NCBI RefSeq assembly: GCF_028550435.1
Contig: NZ_JAQQKV010000002.1
Span: forward strand, 682,001 to 746,000
Source: Asticcacaulis machinosus
GTDB lineage: Bacteria > Pseudomonadota > Alphaproteobacteria > Caulobacterales > Caulobacteraceae
Direction: 5' to 3'
DNA: 64,000 nt
Shown: in pieces, positions 40,538 through 49,537 of the stretch
How positions within the stretch are numbered: position 1 is the first letter of the stretch
Layout: every line of letters starts with the position of its first letter
Program-made: the position numbers and the translations under genes
The notes under the pieces: model-generated
Databases searched by the model: none
Told to the model about the DNA's origin: nothing
What the model saw: only the letters and a program-made list of their open reading frames with translations

Positions 40538-41206
40538 TCAGTTTCGGGAGGCTGATGGCTTATTGAGCACAAACAACGACGGTTTGAGGGATGCGGCGGT
40601 GTTAAGCGTCAGCAGATTGACGCGGGTCGATTTACCCTGCGCATCAACCACCGTCCAGTCGCCAAGCGTCAGCTTACCGCCCTGATCGCGGAAGGTCATG
40701 GTGATAGCGCCTTCGACGTCCTTGCGGCGATCGCGGGCTTTGAGGCGAAACCCGTCGGTGGTGCGGGTGACTTCGGTGACGATAACGCCCTGATCCAGAC
40801 GGATTTGCTTCGACAGAAACAGCGACAATGGCGTGAAAGATAGCGGGTACTGATCAAACGATTTCAGGCGCGGGTCCCACATATTGACATTCTTGCCGTC
40901 GGCCACGACCAGTACGGAATAGGGCGCGTCATATTCAAAGCGGATCTTGCCCGGCCGTTGCAGCCACCACTGACCGGTGGTCACGCGGCCACGAAAATCG
41001 GTCTGCTCGAACCGGCCGGAGGCAGCGCTTAAAGCTTGCAGATAGGCGGTGGCGCGTTTGATACGGGCCTGATCCTCAGCCGCAAAGGTCGGCACACGCA
41101 CAAATGTGGTGCCGGTGGTTTTGTTCTGGGCGAGCGCGGGCAGGGCAGGGGTGGCGGCAAGGGCCGTCAGCCCCAGAATGAAAGCACGTTTGGTATGTTG
41201 CGTCAT
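40538..41206 (-). CDS. lolA: Outer-membrane lipoprotein carrier LolA
   Basis: Periplasmic carrier of lipoproteins from LolCDE to LolB. The 222-residue product has a signal peptide, MTQHTKRAFILGLTALAATPALPALAQ, using the ATG at 41206 (one Met upstream is possible). Core parts are AYLQALSAASGRFEQTDFRGRVTTGQWWLQRPGKIRFEYDAPYSVLVVADG, FTPLSLFLSKQI and TMTFRDQGGKLTLGDWTVVDAQG, all typical of LolA. The neighbourhood ftsK, then lolA, then xth is common in alphaproteobacteria; an exported unknown lies between here. The mature part has the R-rich, aromatic hydrophobic cavity expected. Confidence 0.9.
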   Translation of the reverse strand: MTQHTKRAFILGLTALAATPALPALAQNKTTGTTFVRVPTFAAEDQARIKRATAYLQALSAASGRFEQTDFRGRVTTGQWWLQRPGKIRFEYDAPYSVLVVADGKNVNMWDPRLKSFDQYPLSFTPLSLFLSKQIRLDQGVIVTEVTRTTDGFRLKARDRRKDVEGAITMTFRDQGGKLTLGDWTVVDAQGKSTRVNLLTLNTAASLKPSLFVLNKPSASRN

Positions 41207-41324
41207 AAGCTTACCCATAAATCCAAAATCATAATTATCGAATGCCTTAAACGTTTAGAACGGCATTTTTTCGACGGTGATTTATGGTTTAGCGGATTTG
41301 GCCTGAATGGGGCGTGAATGACAA

Positions 41325-41786
41325 TTAAGGTTTAGCCGCTTCAGCGGCCAGATTTTCGATTTTTGCCATATCCATATTGGCAGCTAGGCTTTCCAAGCCC
41401 GCAGCGACTTCCGGAGCCGTGAACAAGCCAACTGAGGCAATCTCACCCAAAAGTTTGAAGCCGCTTTCGATAGCATTTGGCCCCTCATATTTTATGGCAG
41501 CAATGGCTTCCGTGCGGCAGTCTTCTGCAAGTAAACGGACAAAGAGAGCGCCGCCTTGCTTATCAATATCTATACGCTGTTGAGGCGTAATATTTGAAAG
41601 ACTACTGATATCCGGATGCAAGGCTATGGCTGAAAACATCCAGCGAACAAGATCAGTCTTGTCCTTTGCGCTGGCTGATTTGACCAGGCATTTACCTAGG
41701 TCGTCGCCGTACACACCCGCTTGCGCAGACGCACTGAAAAACAGACCTGCCGAGACGGCAAGGCTACAAAAAATAGGCTTGGACAT
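41325..41786 (-). CDS. Secreted hypothetical protein
   Basis: A 153-residue exported protein with signal peptide MSKPIFCSLAVSAGLFFSASAQA. It starts at the ATG at 41786 rather than that at 41801. The mature region has GVYGDDLGKCLVKSASAKDKTDLVRWMFSAIALHP, then SLSNITPQQRIDIDKQGGALFVRLLAEDCRTEAI; the two cysteines may be disulfide-linked in the periplasm. The layout GKCLV...DRxDLVRWMF recurs in uncharacterised proteins from several Proteobacteria, but I know no function. AT-rich intergenic sequence follows upstream. It lies on the same strand as lolA and ftsK. Confidence 0.7.
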   Translation of the reverse strand: MSKPIFCSLAVSAGLFFSASAQAGVYGDDLGKCLVKSASAKDKTDLVRWMFSAIALHPDISSLSNITPQQRIDIDKQGGALFVRLLAEDCRTEAIAAIKYEGPNAIESGFKLLGEIASVGLFTAPEVAAGLESLAANMDMAKIENLAAEAAKP

Positions 41787-42158
41787 TAGATTTCCCCACA
41801 AAGTTTTCTACGTGATCATAACTACATACCGGAATGGCGTAAAGTTATATGCGCTTTCTATAATCGATGTTATTTTCGTTTTATAACCACGGCTACAAAC
41901 ACTTCGCTTCGAAATCTTGTCCTTAAGACTCCGAATGAGGCCAGCAAGAATATAATGCGTGGGCTTATTACTGGTGGGCTAAACTCACCAACTGGCCGTC
42001 CTTGGTCAGAAACGAAAGCCCAATTGTTGAGACGCGCACAGGCTGACATTTAACCCCACCCGTCATCCGATTCTAATGGATCGCCTGCCACCGGCAACGG
42101 CCGCCCGGCTCCCCTGCATCAGGGGAGGTTCTTAAGTTCCGGTTCTAGGGGCTTGCCC
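41787..42158. other. Spacer of about 370 bp upstream of the secreted unknown
   Basis: It contains AT-rich sequence (41800-41890), a 59-codon minus-strand open frame (about 41870-42050) that lacks a ribosome site and similarity I can name, and repeat A copy 4 from 42050 to 42133. I see no gene. Confidence 0.45.
42050..42133. repeat. Dispersed repeat A, copy 4
   Basis: It shares the terminal CAGGGGAGGTTCTT (42120-42133). The segment 42050-42092 is an inverted copy of 39311-39353 (38 of 43 positions the same). It lies between ftsK and the secreted unknown. Confidence 0.7.
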
Positions 42159-42162
42159 CTAG
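42145..42162. repeat. GC-rich palindrome overlapping the ftsK stop
   Basis: CTAGGGGC-TT-GCCCCTAG is a perfect 8-bp stem. The right arm covers the ftsK stop codon (TAG read on the minus strand from 42161). It has the same style as the 18516, 11935 and 57187 palindromes. Confidence 0.65.
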
Positions 42163-44624
42163 TGGCCGGGGGGCGGGCCGACCAGGATATCGCGTTTGCC
42201 GACATGGTTAGCGGGGCCGACCACGCCTTCCATCTCCATCTTTTCCATCAGGGAGGCGGCGCGGTTATAACCGATTTGCAGCTTTCTTTGGATGTAGGAG
42301 GTCGAGGCCTTGCGGTCGAAGGTGACATAATAGACGGCCTTGTCATACAGGTCGTCACCGGAGCCGCCGCCTTCACCCATGCCGCCATCACCAGAGCCAT
42401 CGCCGTCATCATCGCCACCGGCGGTAATGTCCTCAAGATATTGTGGTGACCCTTGCGAGCGCAGATACTGCGCCACCGCTTCGACTTCGTTATCGCCGAC
42501 GAACGGGCCGTGCAGACGGGTGATGCGACCACCGCCGGCCATATAGAGCATGTCGCCCTGACCCAGCAGTTGTTCAGCGCCCTGTTCCCCCAGAATAGTG
42601 CGGGAGTCGATTTTCGAGGTGACCTGGAACGAAATCCGGGTCGGGAAGTTGGCCTTAATGGTGCCGGTGATAACGTCAACCGAGGGTCTTTGGGTCGCCA
42701 TAATCAGGTGAATACCGGCGGCGCGGGCCATCTGGGCCAGACGCTGAACCGCACCTTCGATGTCCTTACCCGCCACCATCATCAGGTCGGCCACTTCGTC
42801 GATAATGACGACGATATAGGGCATGGGTTCGGGCACCATTTCCTCGGTCTCAAAGATCGGCTGGCCGGTTTCATCAAAGCCGGTCTGAACTTTGCGGATA
42901 AAGTTTTTGCCCTCGGCGGCGGTCGCCTTGGCGCGCTCATTGAAGGAGGCTACGTTACGCACACCGATCTTGGACATGCGGCGGTAGCGGTCTTCCATTT
43001 CCTTGACCGTCCATTTGAGCGCGACCACCGCCTTTTTCGGGTCGGTCACTACGGGGGCGATCAGGTGCGGGATGCCATCATAGACCGACAATTCGAGCAT
43101 CTTGGGATCGATCATGATGAACTTGCACTGCTCAGGATCGAGGCGGTACAGAATCGACAGGATCATGGCGTTGACGCCGACCGACTTACCCGAACCGGTG
43201 GTGCCCGCGATCAGAAGGTGGGGCATTTTGGCCAGATCAGTGACATAGGGCTCACCGCCGATATTTTCCCCCAAGACCATCGGCAGGATGTGACCGGCTT
43301 TTTCAAACTCGGCTGAAGCCAGCATATCGCGCAGGTACACGGTTTCACGCACAGCGTTGGGCAGCTCAATCCCAATGGCATTACGGCCCTGCACGATCGA
43401 CACGCGGCAAGAGCGGGCCGACATATTGCGGGCGATATCGTCGGCCAGAGCCACGACGCGCGCGCCCTTGACACCGGCGGCGGGGGCCAGCTCATACAGG
43501 GTAACCACAGGGCCGGGGCGGATCTGATCGATCACGCCTTTGACCCCAAATTCAGCCAGGACGCTTTCCAGCATACGGGCGTTCTGGCGCAGGGCATCTT
43601 CGTCAAAGCTGGTGGCGCGGGGTTTGGGCTTGGACAGGATCGACAGTTCCGGCAGGCGGAAGTTGCCGGGTTTAAGGAACTCAAAGCTGGACTGGCGTTC
43701 ATCAACCACCGGCTTTGGGGCCTTGGGCATTTTGATGGCAAGCTTGGGCTCATTAGATGCCGATGGCAGCGGTGCGGGGGCGACATAGTCGTCATAAGGC
43801 GGTATATCCGCGTCGTCAGCATCGTAGGGTGCCGCATCGCGGGTGGCGACCATCGGCTCGGTTTGCGGCGTCACATCAAAGGGCGGTTCGTCATCGATGA
43901 AGGTCTTGGGGGTCTTTGCCTTGGATTTTTTGCGTACCGGTTCATCGATATCGGCATCGGGCTCATAGGCCTTGACGCCGATCGTGGCGGCAAAATTCTG
44001 AATACCGAAGGCGATTTTAGAGCCGATCTTCATATAGGTATCGCCGTTCAGGCGCAGGGCATTGTTGAAACACCACAGACCTAATGCCGCGAAGATAATA
44101 GCCGCAATAATGTCGCCATAGGGTAGTTTCATAAAGGCAAACAGGCTGGCCAGCAGGCCGTGAATACCTTCGCCCCAGAACCCGCCCCAGCTTTGGGCCA
44201 GAACCGGATCGGGATTGCCGGTATGGATGGGGGCCAGCGTCGCCGCCAGCGCCAGACCAAACAGGAATGACCAGAAACTATGGCGGCGCAGGAAGTTGCG
44301 GGTGGCGTCCGGGTCAATCTCCATCATGCGCAGAAAACCGAAATAGGTCATGAACAACGCCATTGGCCATGCGGCGACGCCAAGGGATTGCAGGCCGACA
44401 TCGGCTATGGTCGCGCCAAAGCCGCCCAGGATATTGTGCGGGGTCTGGGACGAGGCGGTATTCAGGCTGGGATCGCCCGCGTCGAAACTTGCGAACGCAA
44501 ACAGACAGGCCAGACCCATTAACATGACAAGGGCTCCCCGCAGACGCGCCACAGGTACAGAGCGCCAGATCAGGCGGGCATGGGTTTCCAAATGAGTGAA
44601 AATCGTCGCGGTCAGGCTGGCCAT
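42159..44624 (-). CDS. ftsK: DNA translocase FtsK
   Basis: Divisome-anchored motor that clears chromosome dimers and termini from the septum. Starting at the ATG at 44624 gives 821 residues (an in-frame upstream start would add 20). Four N-terminal membrane helices lie within the first 200 residues (LVMLMGLACLFAFASF, then AAWPMALFMTYFGFL, SFLFGLALAATLAP, IIAAIIFAALGLW). An acidic linker follows, then the ATPase with alpha domain, Walker A AGTTGSGKSVGVNAM (about 480), Walker B VIIDEVADLMM, and the gamma wHTH (YYVTFDRKASTSYIQRKLQIGYNRA) at the C-terminus. It is smaller than E. coli FtsK (1329), normal for this class. Confidence 0.95.
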   Translation of the reverse strand: MASLTATIFTHLETHARLIWRSVPVARLRGALVMLMGLACLFAFASFDAGDPSLNTASSQTPHNILGGFGATIADVGLQSLGVAAWPMALFMTYFGFLRMMEIDPDATRNFLRRHSFWSFLFGLALAATLAPIHTGNPDPVLAQSWGGFWGEGIHGLLASLFAFMKLPYGDIIAAIIFAALGLWCFNNALRLNGDTYMKIGSKIAFGIQNFAATIGVKAYEPDADIDEPVRKKSKAKTPKTFIDDEPPFDVTPQTEPMVATRDAAPYDADDADIPPYDDYVAPAPLPSASNEPKLAIKMPKAPKPVVDERQSSFEFLKPGNFRLPELSILSKPKPRATSFDEDALRQNARMLESVLAEFGVKGVIDQIRPGPVVTLYELAPAAGVKGARVVALADDIARNMSARSCRVSIVQGRNAIGIELPNAVRETVYLRDMLASAEFEKAGHILPMVLGENIGGEPYVTDLAKMPHLLIAGTTGSGKSVGVNAMILSILYRLDPEQCKFIMIDPKMLELSVYDGIPHLIAPVVTDPKKAVVALKWTVKEMEDRYRRMSKIGVRNVASFNERAKATAAEGKNFIRKVQTGFDETGQPIFETEEMVPEPMPYIVVIIDEVADLMMVAGKDIEGAVQRLAQMARAAGIHLIMATQRPSVDVITGTIKANFPTRISFQVTSKIDSRTILGEQGAEQLLGQGDMLYMAGGGRITRLHGPFVGDNEVEAVAQYLRSQGSPQYLEDITAGGDDDGDGSGDGGMGEGGGSGDDLYDKAVYYVTFDRKASTSYIQRKLQIGYNRAASLMEKMEMEGVVGPANHVGKRDILVGPPPGH

Positions 44625-44808
44625 AGGTTTTAGTGAACTCGAAATTATTTTTTTGCGCGCATTTGAGTCCGAAAACCGCTTCACACTTTTCGGAATGCGC
44701 TAATTTGCCACGGATATGGTTAAGAGCTGTTTACGAAGTCAAAAAAAGCTTATCATTTTGGCAACTCATTTTGCCTGTTTTCACCGGCCGAAAGTGGTAA
44801 GAGCGACT

Positions 44809-46056
44809 ATGGAAAAAAACTGTGACGTAATCATTTCCGGTGCCGGCATGGCGGGCATGACTCTGGCGCTGGCTCTGGCACAGAATGGCCTGAAGCCCGT
44901 GCTGATCGAGCGTCAGCCGGTGACCGATCAGTTGGACGCGGGCTATGACGGTCGCGCCTCGGCCATTGCCTATAGCTGCTTCCGGCAATGGAATGTGCTG
45001 GGCGTCGGGGAAAAACTCGCACCCCTATCGTGCCGGATGGATGAGATCATGGTCACGGATGGCCATTTGCCGGGGGCGGCGACTAAGGCCCCTTTACCAT
45101 TTTATCTGCATTTCCGGGCGCAGGAAATCTCGGACCGTTCCGGCGATGAACCGCTCGGCTATATGGTTGAAAACCGCCATATCCGTACGGCTCTTTATGA
45201 GGGTATTATGGCGGCGGGGATTGAGGTCATTGCCCCTGCGGCCATTGAAACCATTGAAGAAAATCCTTCGCGGATTTCGGTGACGCTGAACACCGGCGAC
45301 GTTTTAAGTGCGCCTCTGCTGGTCGGGGCCGAAGGGCGGCAATCGCGCTTAAGAGAATGGGCCGGTATCCGTAATATCGCCTGGGACTATGGCCAAAGTG
45401 CCGTGGTGGTGACGGTCAAGATGCAGCATCCGCATAACCATGTCGCCTATGAATATTTTCTCACGTCCGGCCCGTTTGCGATCCTGCCGCTGACCGATAA
45501 TCGCGCCTGCATCGTCTGGTCGGAAAGCCACGATAAGGCCAAGGCCCTGATGGGTGTGCGCGATGAGTTGTTTTTCGCCCATTTTCAGGAACGGTTCGGA
45601 GAGTTTCTGGGCGAGATCGAATTGGTCGGCCCGAAATTCATCTATCCGCTGGGCTTAAGTCTGGCCGAAGATATGCACAAAGGCCGGTTGGCGCTATTGG
45701 GGGATTCCGCCCACGGCATTCACCCGATCGCGGGCCAGGGGTTAAATCTGGGCCTGAAAGATGTGGCGGCTCTGGCCGAGGTGGTGATTGAAGCGGCGCG
45801 TCTGGGCGAGGATATCGGCTCGGAACTGGTGCTGGAACGCTATGCCAGATGGCGCCGGTTCGATAATGTGACGACCTCACTGGCCACCGATGGCTTTGTA
45901 CACCTGTTTTCCAACAATAACCCGATTCTGCGGCCTTTGCGTGGGCTCGGCATGGGTGTGGTCAACCAGATCGGGGTATTTCGGCGCTTCTTTATGGAAG
46001 ATGCGGGCGGGGCCACGGGCGATTTGCCGCGGTTGTTGCAAGGCCAAGAGCTGTAA
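44809..46056 (+). CDS. UbiH/COQ6-family FAD-dependent monooxygenase
   Basis: Ubiquinone-biosynthesis hydroxylase family. The 415-residue product from the ATG at 44809 has the N-terminal GxGxxG FAD site VIISGAGMAGMTLALALAQNG (about 6-26). The DG fingerprint AGYDGRASAIAYSCFRQWNVLG and the second FAD motif LALLGDSAHGIHPIAGQGLNLGLKDVAALAEV (GD motif, about 293-324) are typical. The start is preceded by weak GAGCG. Family members hydroxylate different ring positions (UbiH, UbiF, UbiI, UbiL), so the site is not fixed by sequence. It faces the Trm112 gene, and both stops lie in one inverted repeat. Confidence 0.88.
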   Translation: MEKNCDVIISGAGMAGMTLALALAQNGLKPVLIERQPVTDQLDAGYDGRASAIAYSCFRQWNVLGVGEKLAPLSCRMDEIMVTDGHLPGAATKAPLPFYLHFRAQEISDRSGDEPLGYMVENRHIRTALYEGIMAAGIEVIAPAAIETIEENPSRISVTLNTGDVLSAPLLVGAEGRQSRLREWAGIRNIAWDYGQSAVVVTVKMQHPHNHVAYEYFLTSGPFAILPLTDNRACIVWSESHDKAKALMGVRDELFFAHFQERFGEFLGEIELVGPKFIYPLGLSLAEDMHKGRLALLGDSAHGIHPIAGQGLNLGLKDVAALAEVVIEAARLGEDIGSELVLERYARWRRFDNVTTSLATDGFVHLFSNNNPILRPLRGLGMGVVNQIGVFRRFFMEDAGGATGDLPRLLQGQEL

Positions 46057-46099
46057 TTTCCCCTCTCCCCGCATGCGGGAGAAGGAAATATCAGCTCTT
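46046..46099. terminator. Shared hairpin containing both convergent stop codons
   Basis: AAGAGCTG (46046-46053) and CAGCTCTT (46092-46099) pair perfectly; an inner TTTCC/GGAAA and CTCCCCGCATGCGGGAG complete a long broken stem. The UbiH-family TAA (46054) and the Trm112-like TGA (46091-46093) lie within it, so this one structure probably ends both transcripts. Confidence 0.65.
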
Positions 46100-46300
46100 C
46101 TGCGGCTCGAACTTGCGGGCCTGATCGACCAGCATGATCGGCACGCCGGAACGGATCGGGAAGGCCAGACCGGTGGTCGGGCTGATCAGTTCTTGCGCTG
46201 TGCGATCATAGGTCAGCGGGCGGCGTGTGACCGGACAGACCAGAACCTCCAGCAGGCGCGGGTCGATTTCGATATTGGGCTTTTCGGTTGTCTCGGTCAT
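46091..46300 (-). CDS. Trm112-family small protein
   Basis: A 69-residue protein of the UPF0434/Trm112p family: [47 protein letters not shown]. The CP motif is present (CPVTRRPL) but the second CPxC-type Cys pair of eukaryotic Trm112 is absent, as usual in bacteria. In yeast it activates several methyltransferases; bacterial roles are unclear. It is 8 bases from the thioredoxin-TPR gene on the same strand (trx stop at 46309), so cotranscribed. Its stop lies inside the terminator shared with the UbiH-family gene. Confidence 0.85.
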   Translation of the reverse strand: MTETTEKPNIEIDPRLLEVLVCPVTRRPLTYDRTAQELISPTTGLAFPIRSGVPIMLVDQARKFEPQKS

Positions 46301-46308
46301 GCAGGTAC

Positions 46309-47184
46309 TCAGCTAAACAGAATGGAGGACAAACGGCGGCGGCCGGACTTGGCCAGCTCCGACATCTGACCGATGGCAAAGAAAATTTTCACCAGATAGT
46401 CACGGGCGGCGCTGTCATTCCAGTCAGGTGAGGCCTTGATGATGGTCAGCAGTTCATCGACCGCTTTTTCCATATCGCCGTGGGCCGCGAGGCCCTTGGC
46501 CAGATCAAAGCGGGCCTGATGATTGACCGGATCGGCGTGGATGGCATCATAGAACGGCGACAGATCAGCGGGCGCATCTTCGGCCAATTCAAGGGCGGCG
46601 CGCAGGCTCAAGATGTCACTGTCCTTGGTGTCGGCCGGGGCCATATCCAGAAAACCCTTGGCCTGATCGGGCTCACCGACCTTGAGGTAGATGCGCGCTA
46701 CGCCGGCAATAGCTTTCAGGTTTTGCGGGTCTTGCTCCAGCACAAAACTAAACGCTTCCATAGCGCTGGTGACATCGCCCTGAGCGGCGGATTGGGCGGC
46801 CAGTTCGAGGGCATCATCAATGGTTGGGCCATCACCGGCACTACCGACACCGAGCCGTTCGATAAAGGTGCGCAGTTCGGACTCAGATTTCGCGCCCAAA
46901 AAGCCGTCCATCGGTTTGCCGTCGACGAAGGCATATACGGTGGGGATGGACTGCACGCGCAACTGACCGGCAATCATCGGGTTCTTATCGACGTCGATCT
47001 TGACCAGTTTAACCGCGCCCTTGGCGTCCCTGACGACCTTTTCGAGCGCAGGCGTCAACTGCCGGCAGGGCCCGCACCAGGTCGCCCAGAAATCGACGAT
47101 GACCGGGCGGATTTTGGATTCTTCGATGACGTCGGCCAGAAAGTTGGCGTCGGAGCCGTCGATAATAAGGTCGCTGTCGGCCAT
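46309..47184 (-). CDS. Thioredoxin-TPR protein (YbbN/CnoX family)
   Basis: The 291-residue protein has an N-terminal thioredoxin fold with [18 protein letters not shown] (active-site CGPC about 37-40) and a C-terminal alpha-helical TPR-like part ([62 protein letters not shown]). E. coli CnoX has only one active-site-type Cys feature and acts as a redox holdase; here a full CGPC suggests true redox activity. It ends [15 protein letters not shown] in style (residues near the C-terminus are basic). It is upstream of and probably cotranscribed with the Trm112-like gene. Confidence 0.88.
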   Translation of the reverse strand: MADSDLIIDGSDANFLADVIEESKIRPVIVDFWATWCGPCRQLTPALEKVVRDAKGAVKLVKIDVDKNPMIAGQLRVQSIPTVYAFVDGKPMDGFLGAKSESELRTFIERLGVGSAGDGPTIDDALELAAQSAAQGDVTSAMEAFSFVLEQDPQNLKAIAGVARIYLKVGEPDQAKGFLDMAPADTKDSDILSLRAALELAEDAPADLSPFYDAIHADPVNHQARFDLAKGLAAHGDMEKAVDELLTIIKASPDWNDSAARDYLVKIFFAIGQMSELAKSGRRRLSSILFS

Positions 47185-47266
47185 TGAGATTACCTGTGAA
47201 TTGGAAAGTTTGTTTACATCAAGATGGGGTGCGGCCGCAACCGGCGCAAGGGTTTAAGTCACAACC

Positions 47267-47782
47267 TTAGCTGATCGGACGCGCTTCGACCTGATCAAAA
47301 TCAAATACCGTAAGATCGCGCTTCAGATGGGTGATGAATGTCCGAAAATCGGGCTGAGATAAGGTGGTGGTCGCGGTATTGACCAGCGGATGGAAATTGA
47401 CGAATTCAGCGTCGGCCAGATGTTTATCCAGAATAAATTGCACACGGTGGTCAGGATCATTGATGAGTCCTAAAGCAGTCACCGATCCCGGCCTGACGCC
47501 TAGCGCGTCATAGAGCCGATCTTCTGACCCGAACGATAACCGCCCTGAGCCGATATATTTGGGCAGGGCCTTGAGGTTGATGGTTGTCGATTGCTCGGCA
47601 CTGATCAGCCACAGCTTTCCCTTGTCGTCCTTAAGGAACAGGTTTTTGGTGTGGGCACCGCGCAATCCGGCCTTGATATCATCGCCTTCACCGACCTTAA
47701 AGACGGCCTCGTGCTCTAGGGTTTCGGTGTCGAGCCCCAGATCATCAAGGGTTTTCAGTAAGCTGTCTTTGGTATGTGGCAT
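47267..47782 (-). CDS. Prolyl-tRNA editing protein (ProXp-ala/PrdX family)
   Basis: A 171-residue free-standing editing domain hydrolysing mischarged alanyl-tRNA(Pro), which prevents Ala-for-Pro errors. The YbaK fold shows LKTLDDLGLDTETLEHEAVFKV, GLRGAHTKNLFLKDDKGKLWLISAEQSTTINL (Lys in HTKNLFL is the key family residue), GRLSFGSEDRLYDALGVRPGSVTALGLINDP and FHPLVNTATTTLSQPDF. It is separate from the thioredoxin gene by about 80 bases, so may have its own promoter, and is divergent from the DUF6065 gene across about 80 bases. Confidence 0.9.
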   Translation of the reverse strand: MPHTKDSLLKTLDDLGLDTETLEHEAVFKVGEGDDIKAGLRGAHTKNLFLKDDKGKLWLISAEQSTTINLKALPKYIGSGRLSFGSEDRLYDALGVRPGSVTALGLINDPDHRVQFILDKHLADAEFVNFHPLVNTATTTLSQPDFRTFITHLKRDLTVFDFDQVEARPIS

Positions 47783-47860
47783 TTTCTCAGGTTGATTTTC
47801 GCAAAATCTAATGGTTTGAAAAGGTCATTACATGAGTGTGGCGATTAAGGGAATTGTGCA

Positions 47861-48628
47861 ATGGAATTGGAATGCTTCAGGATGCAGGACCCGGCGCCGG
47901 AAATCGTACCGGGCCGGCCTGACCGGGCATGGATGGATGCGTTTCAGTCGCGCTTTCCTTACCGTTGCCTGCCTTTGACCATGGCCAATACGACCGGTTG
48001 GGAAATCCTGTGTCCGGTCGATTTTATGGCCGAATGGAACGGCGGCCCGCGCAACGAAGACCTGAAACTGACACCGCTTGATCCCACCGACAGCCTTGGC
48101 CATTTTGTGCAGTCGCACTTTACGCACGGTATTTTGACCATGCACACGGGCTATCTGTTTCGCACGCCGCCAGGCTGGGCCGTGTGGTGTTCGGGCGCGC
48201 CCAACCACGTTAAGGACGGGGTGCAGGCTCTGGAAGGCCTGATCGAAACCGACTGGCTGCCGTTTCCGTTTACGATGAACTGGATCATGACGCGACCGGG
48301 GCGGGTTTACTTCAACAAGGGTGAGCCGTTTTGTTTTATCAATCTGGTTGAGCATCAGAAAATGGATACGGTGCAGCCGGTTCTGAAATACCTCGATGCC
48401 GATCCGGAGCTTCTCAAGCAATATCAGGTCTGGACCGAAAAGCGCACCGAGTTCAATGCCAAGCTGGAAGAACGCGATCCGGAAACCATGAAACAGGCCT
48501 GGCAGCGCTTTTACTTTAAGGGCGAAATTCCGGTCGAAGACGCCGATGCCCCGGCAGAGCATATGGTGCGGCGTAGACTGAAATCAGCGATTGAAGCGCC
48601 GCGGCCTAATTTAGGTAAGAAAAGATAG
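47861..48628 (+). CDS. DUF6065-family protein of unknown function
   Basis: A 255-residue soluble protein. It begins MELECFRMQDPAPEIVPGRPDRAWMDAFQSRFPYRCLPL, and I recognise DUF6065-like features: GWEILCPVDFMAEWNGGP, FVQSHFTHGILTMHTGYLFRTPPGW, LWCSGAPNH in slightly changed form (VWCSGAPNHVKDG) and FPFTMNWIMTRPGRVYFNKGEPFCFINLVEH. Such proteins turn up in carbohydrate or iron-related clusters of Proteobacteria without proven activity. Four cysteines are scattered. Convergent pyrF follows after a repeat-laden spacer. Function unassigned. Confidence 0.75.
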   Translation: MELECFRMQDPAPEIVPGRPDRAWMDAFQSRFPYRCLPLTMANTTGWEILCPVDFMAEWNGGPRNEDLKLTPLDPTDSLGHFVQSHFTHGILTMHTGYLFRTPPGWAVWCSGAPNHVKDGVQALEGLIETDWLPFPFTMNWIMTRPGRVYFNKGEPFCFINLVEHQKMDTVQPVLKYLDADPELLKQYQVWTEKRTEFNAKLEERDPETMKQAWQRFYFKGEIPVEDADAPAEHMVRRRLKSAIEAPRPNLGKKR

Positions 48629-48633
48629 GCAGG

Positions 48634-48758
48634 CTCTCCTCCTCCCCATTTTATGGGGAGGTGCCGAGTTTACGAGGCGGAGGGGTATGGGTAAGCTGAG
48701 GATACCCCTCCGTCACGTCGTTTCACGCCGTGCCACCTCCCCACACGTGGGGAGGAGA
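48634..48758. repeat. Palindromic repeat cluster between DUF6065 and pyrF
   Basis: It has stems CCTCCCCA / TGGGGAGG (48641-48648, 48654-48661) and CCTCCCCAC / GTGGGGAGG (48736-48744, 48747-48755), and a middle stem around ATACCCCTCC (GGAGGGGTAT near 48681). The outer ends (TCTCCTCCTCCCC / GGGGAGGAGA) are inverted repeats, so the whole is one foldable unit, likely terminating both convergent genes. Confidence 0.7.
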
Positions 48759-49445
48759 TTAAGTGATCTCAGCCAAAATCTTCTGTGCCGCTTCAACCGG
48801 ATCAGCCGCCGCGGTGATCGGACGACCAACGACAAGGTGAGACGCGCCGTCGCCCAGCGCCTGTTCAGGGGTAGCGATGCGTTGCTGGTCATTGGCGGCG
48901 GCCCAGACCGGGCGCACACCGGGGGTCACAATCAGAAAGTCTGCAGGCACCCGTTCGCGAATAATTTTGGCCTCCAACGGTGAGGCAACGACCCCGTCCA
49001 TGCCGCAATCCAGTGCCTGATCGACGCGTTTCAGCACCAGATCCATAGCTTTGTCCGTATACCCCATTTCAATGAGGTCGGCGTCGGTCAGGGTGGTCAT
49101 GACGGTGACGCCCAAAAGTTTGGTGTTCGATGACCCGCGCCCCTTAACGGCGGCGCGCATGACTTGCGGCTCGGCATGGACGGTCAGGAAATCACAGGCC
49201 CCCAGGGATGCCGCCCGCGCGGCCCCTTCGACCTGCGCGCCGATATCGTGCAACTTCCAGTCCTGAAAGACCATCTTACCCTGATCGCGCAGTTCGTAAG
49301 CCAGTTTCAGGCCGCCCTGCGCCATCAGGGTCAAGCCGATTTTGAAAAAGCTGACCTGATCACCCAGCCGCTTCGCCAGATCGCGGGCACCATCAAGGGT
49401 CGGTTCATCAAGGGCGACAATCAATCGGGGGTCAGCCTTGATCAT
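48759..49445 (-). CDS. pyrF: Orotidine 5'-phosphate decarboxylase
   Basis: Last step of UMP synthesis. The 228-residue TIM-barrel protein starts with the family's PRLIVALDEPTLDGARDLA. The catalytic Asp-Lys-Asp-type motif is VFQDWKLHDIGAQV (D-x-K-x-x-D, about 60-73), followed by DFLTVHAEPQVMRAAVKG and the phosphate loops TPGVRPVWAA and VVGRPITAAADPVEAA. All residues needed are present. It is divergent from the MarC gene with about 90 bases between them, and no other pyr gene is in the window. Confidence 0.95.
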   Translation of the reverse strand: MIKADPRLIVALDEPTLDGARDLAKRLGDQVSFFKIGLTLMAQGGLKLAYELRDQGKMVFQDWKLHDIGAQVEGAARAASLGACDFLTVHAEPQVMRAAVKGRGSSNTKLLGVTVMTTLTDADLIEMGYTDKAMDLVLKRVDQALDCGMDGVVASPLEAKIIRERVPADFLIVTPGVRPVWAAANDQQRIATPEQALGDGASHLVVGRPITAAADPVEAAQKILAEIT

Positions 49446-49537
49446 GGTGCAATCCTCAAAGTTTCTGCTGTAACCGAACGGTAGGATTTGATAGGGTCAT
49501 GCAATCTCTGCTTCGCCGCCTCAAATTCGGGTCACCC

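Noticed and set aside
41870-42050. 59-codon minus-strand frame in the ftsK-side spacer
   Set aside because: No ribosome site or similarity to anything recognised, and it overlaps AT-rich and repeat sequence.
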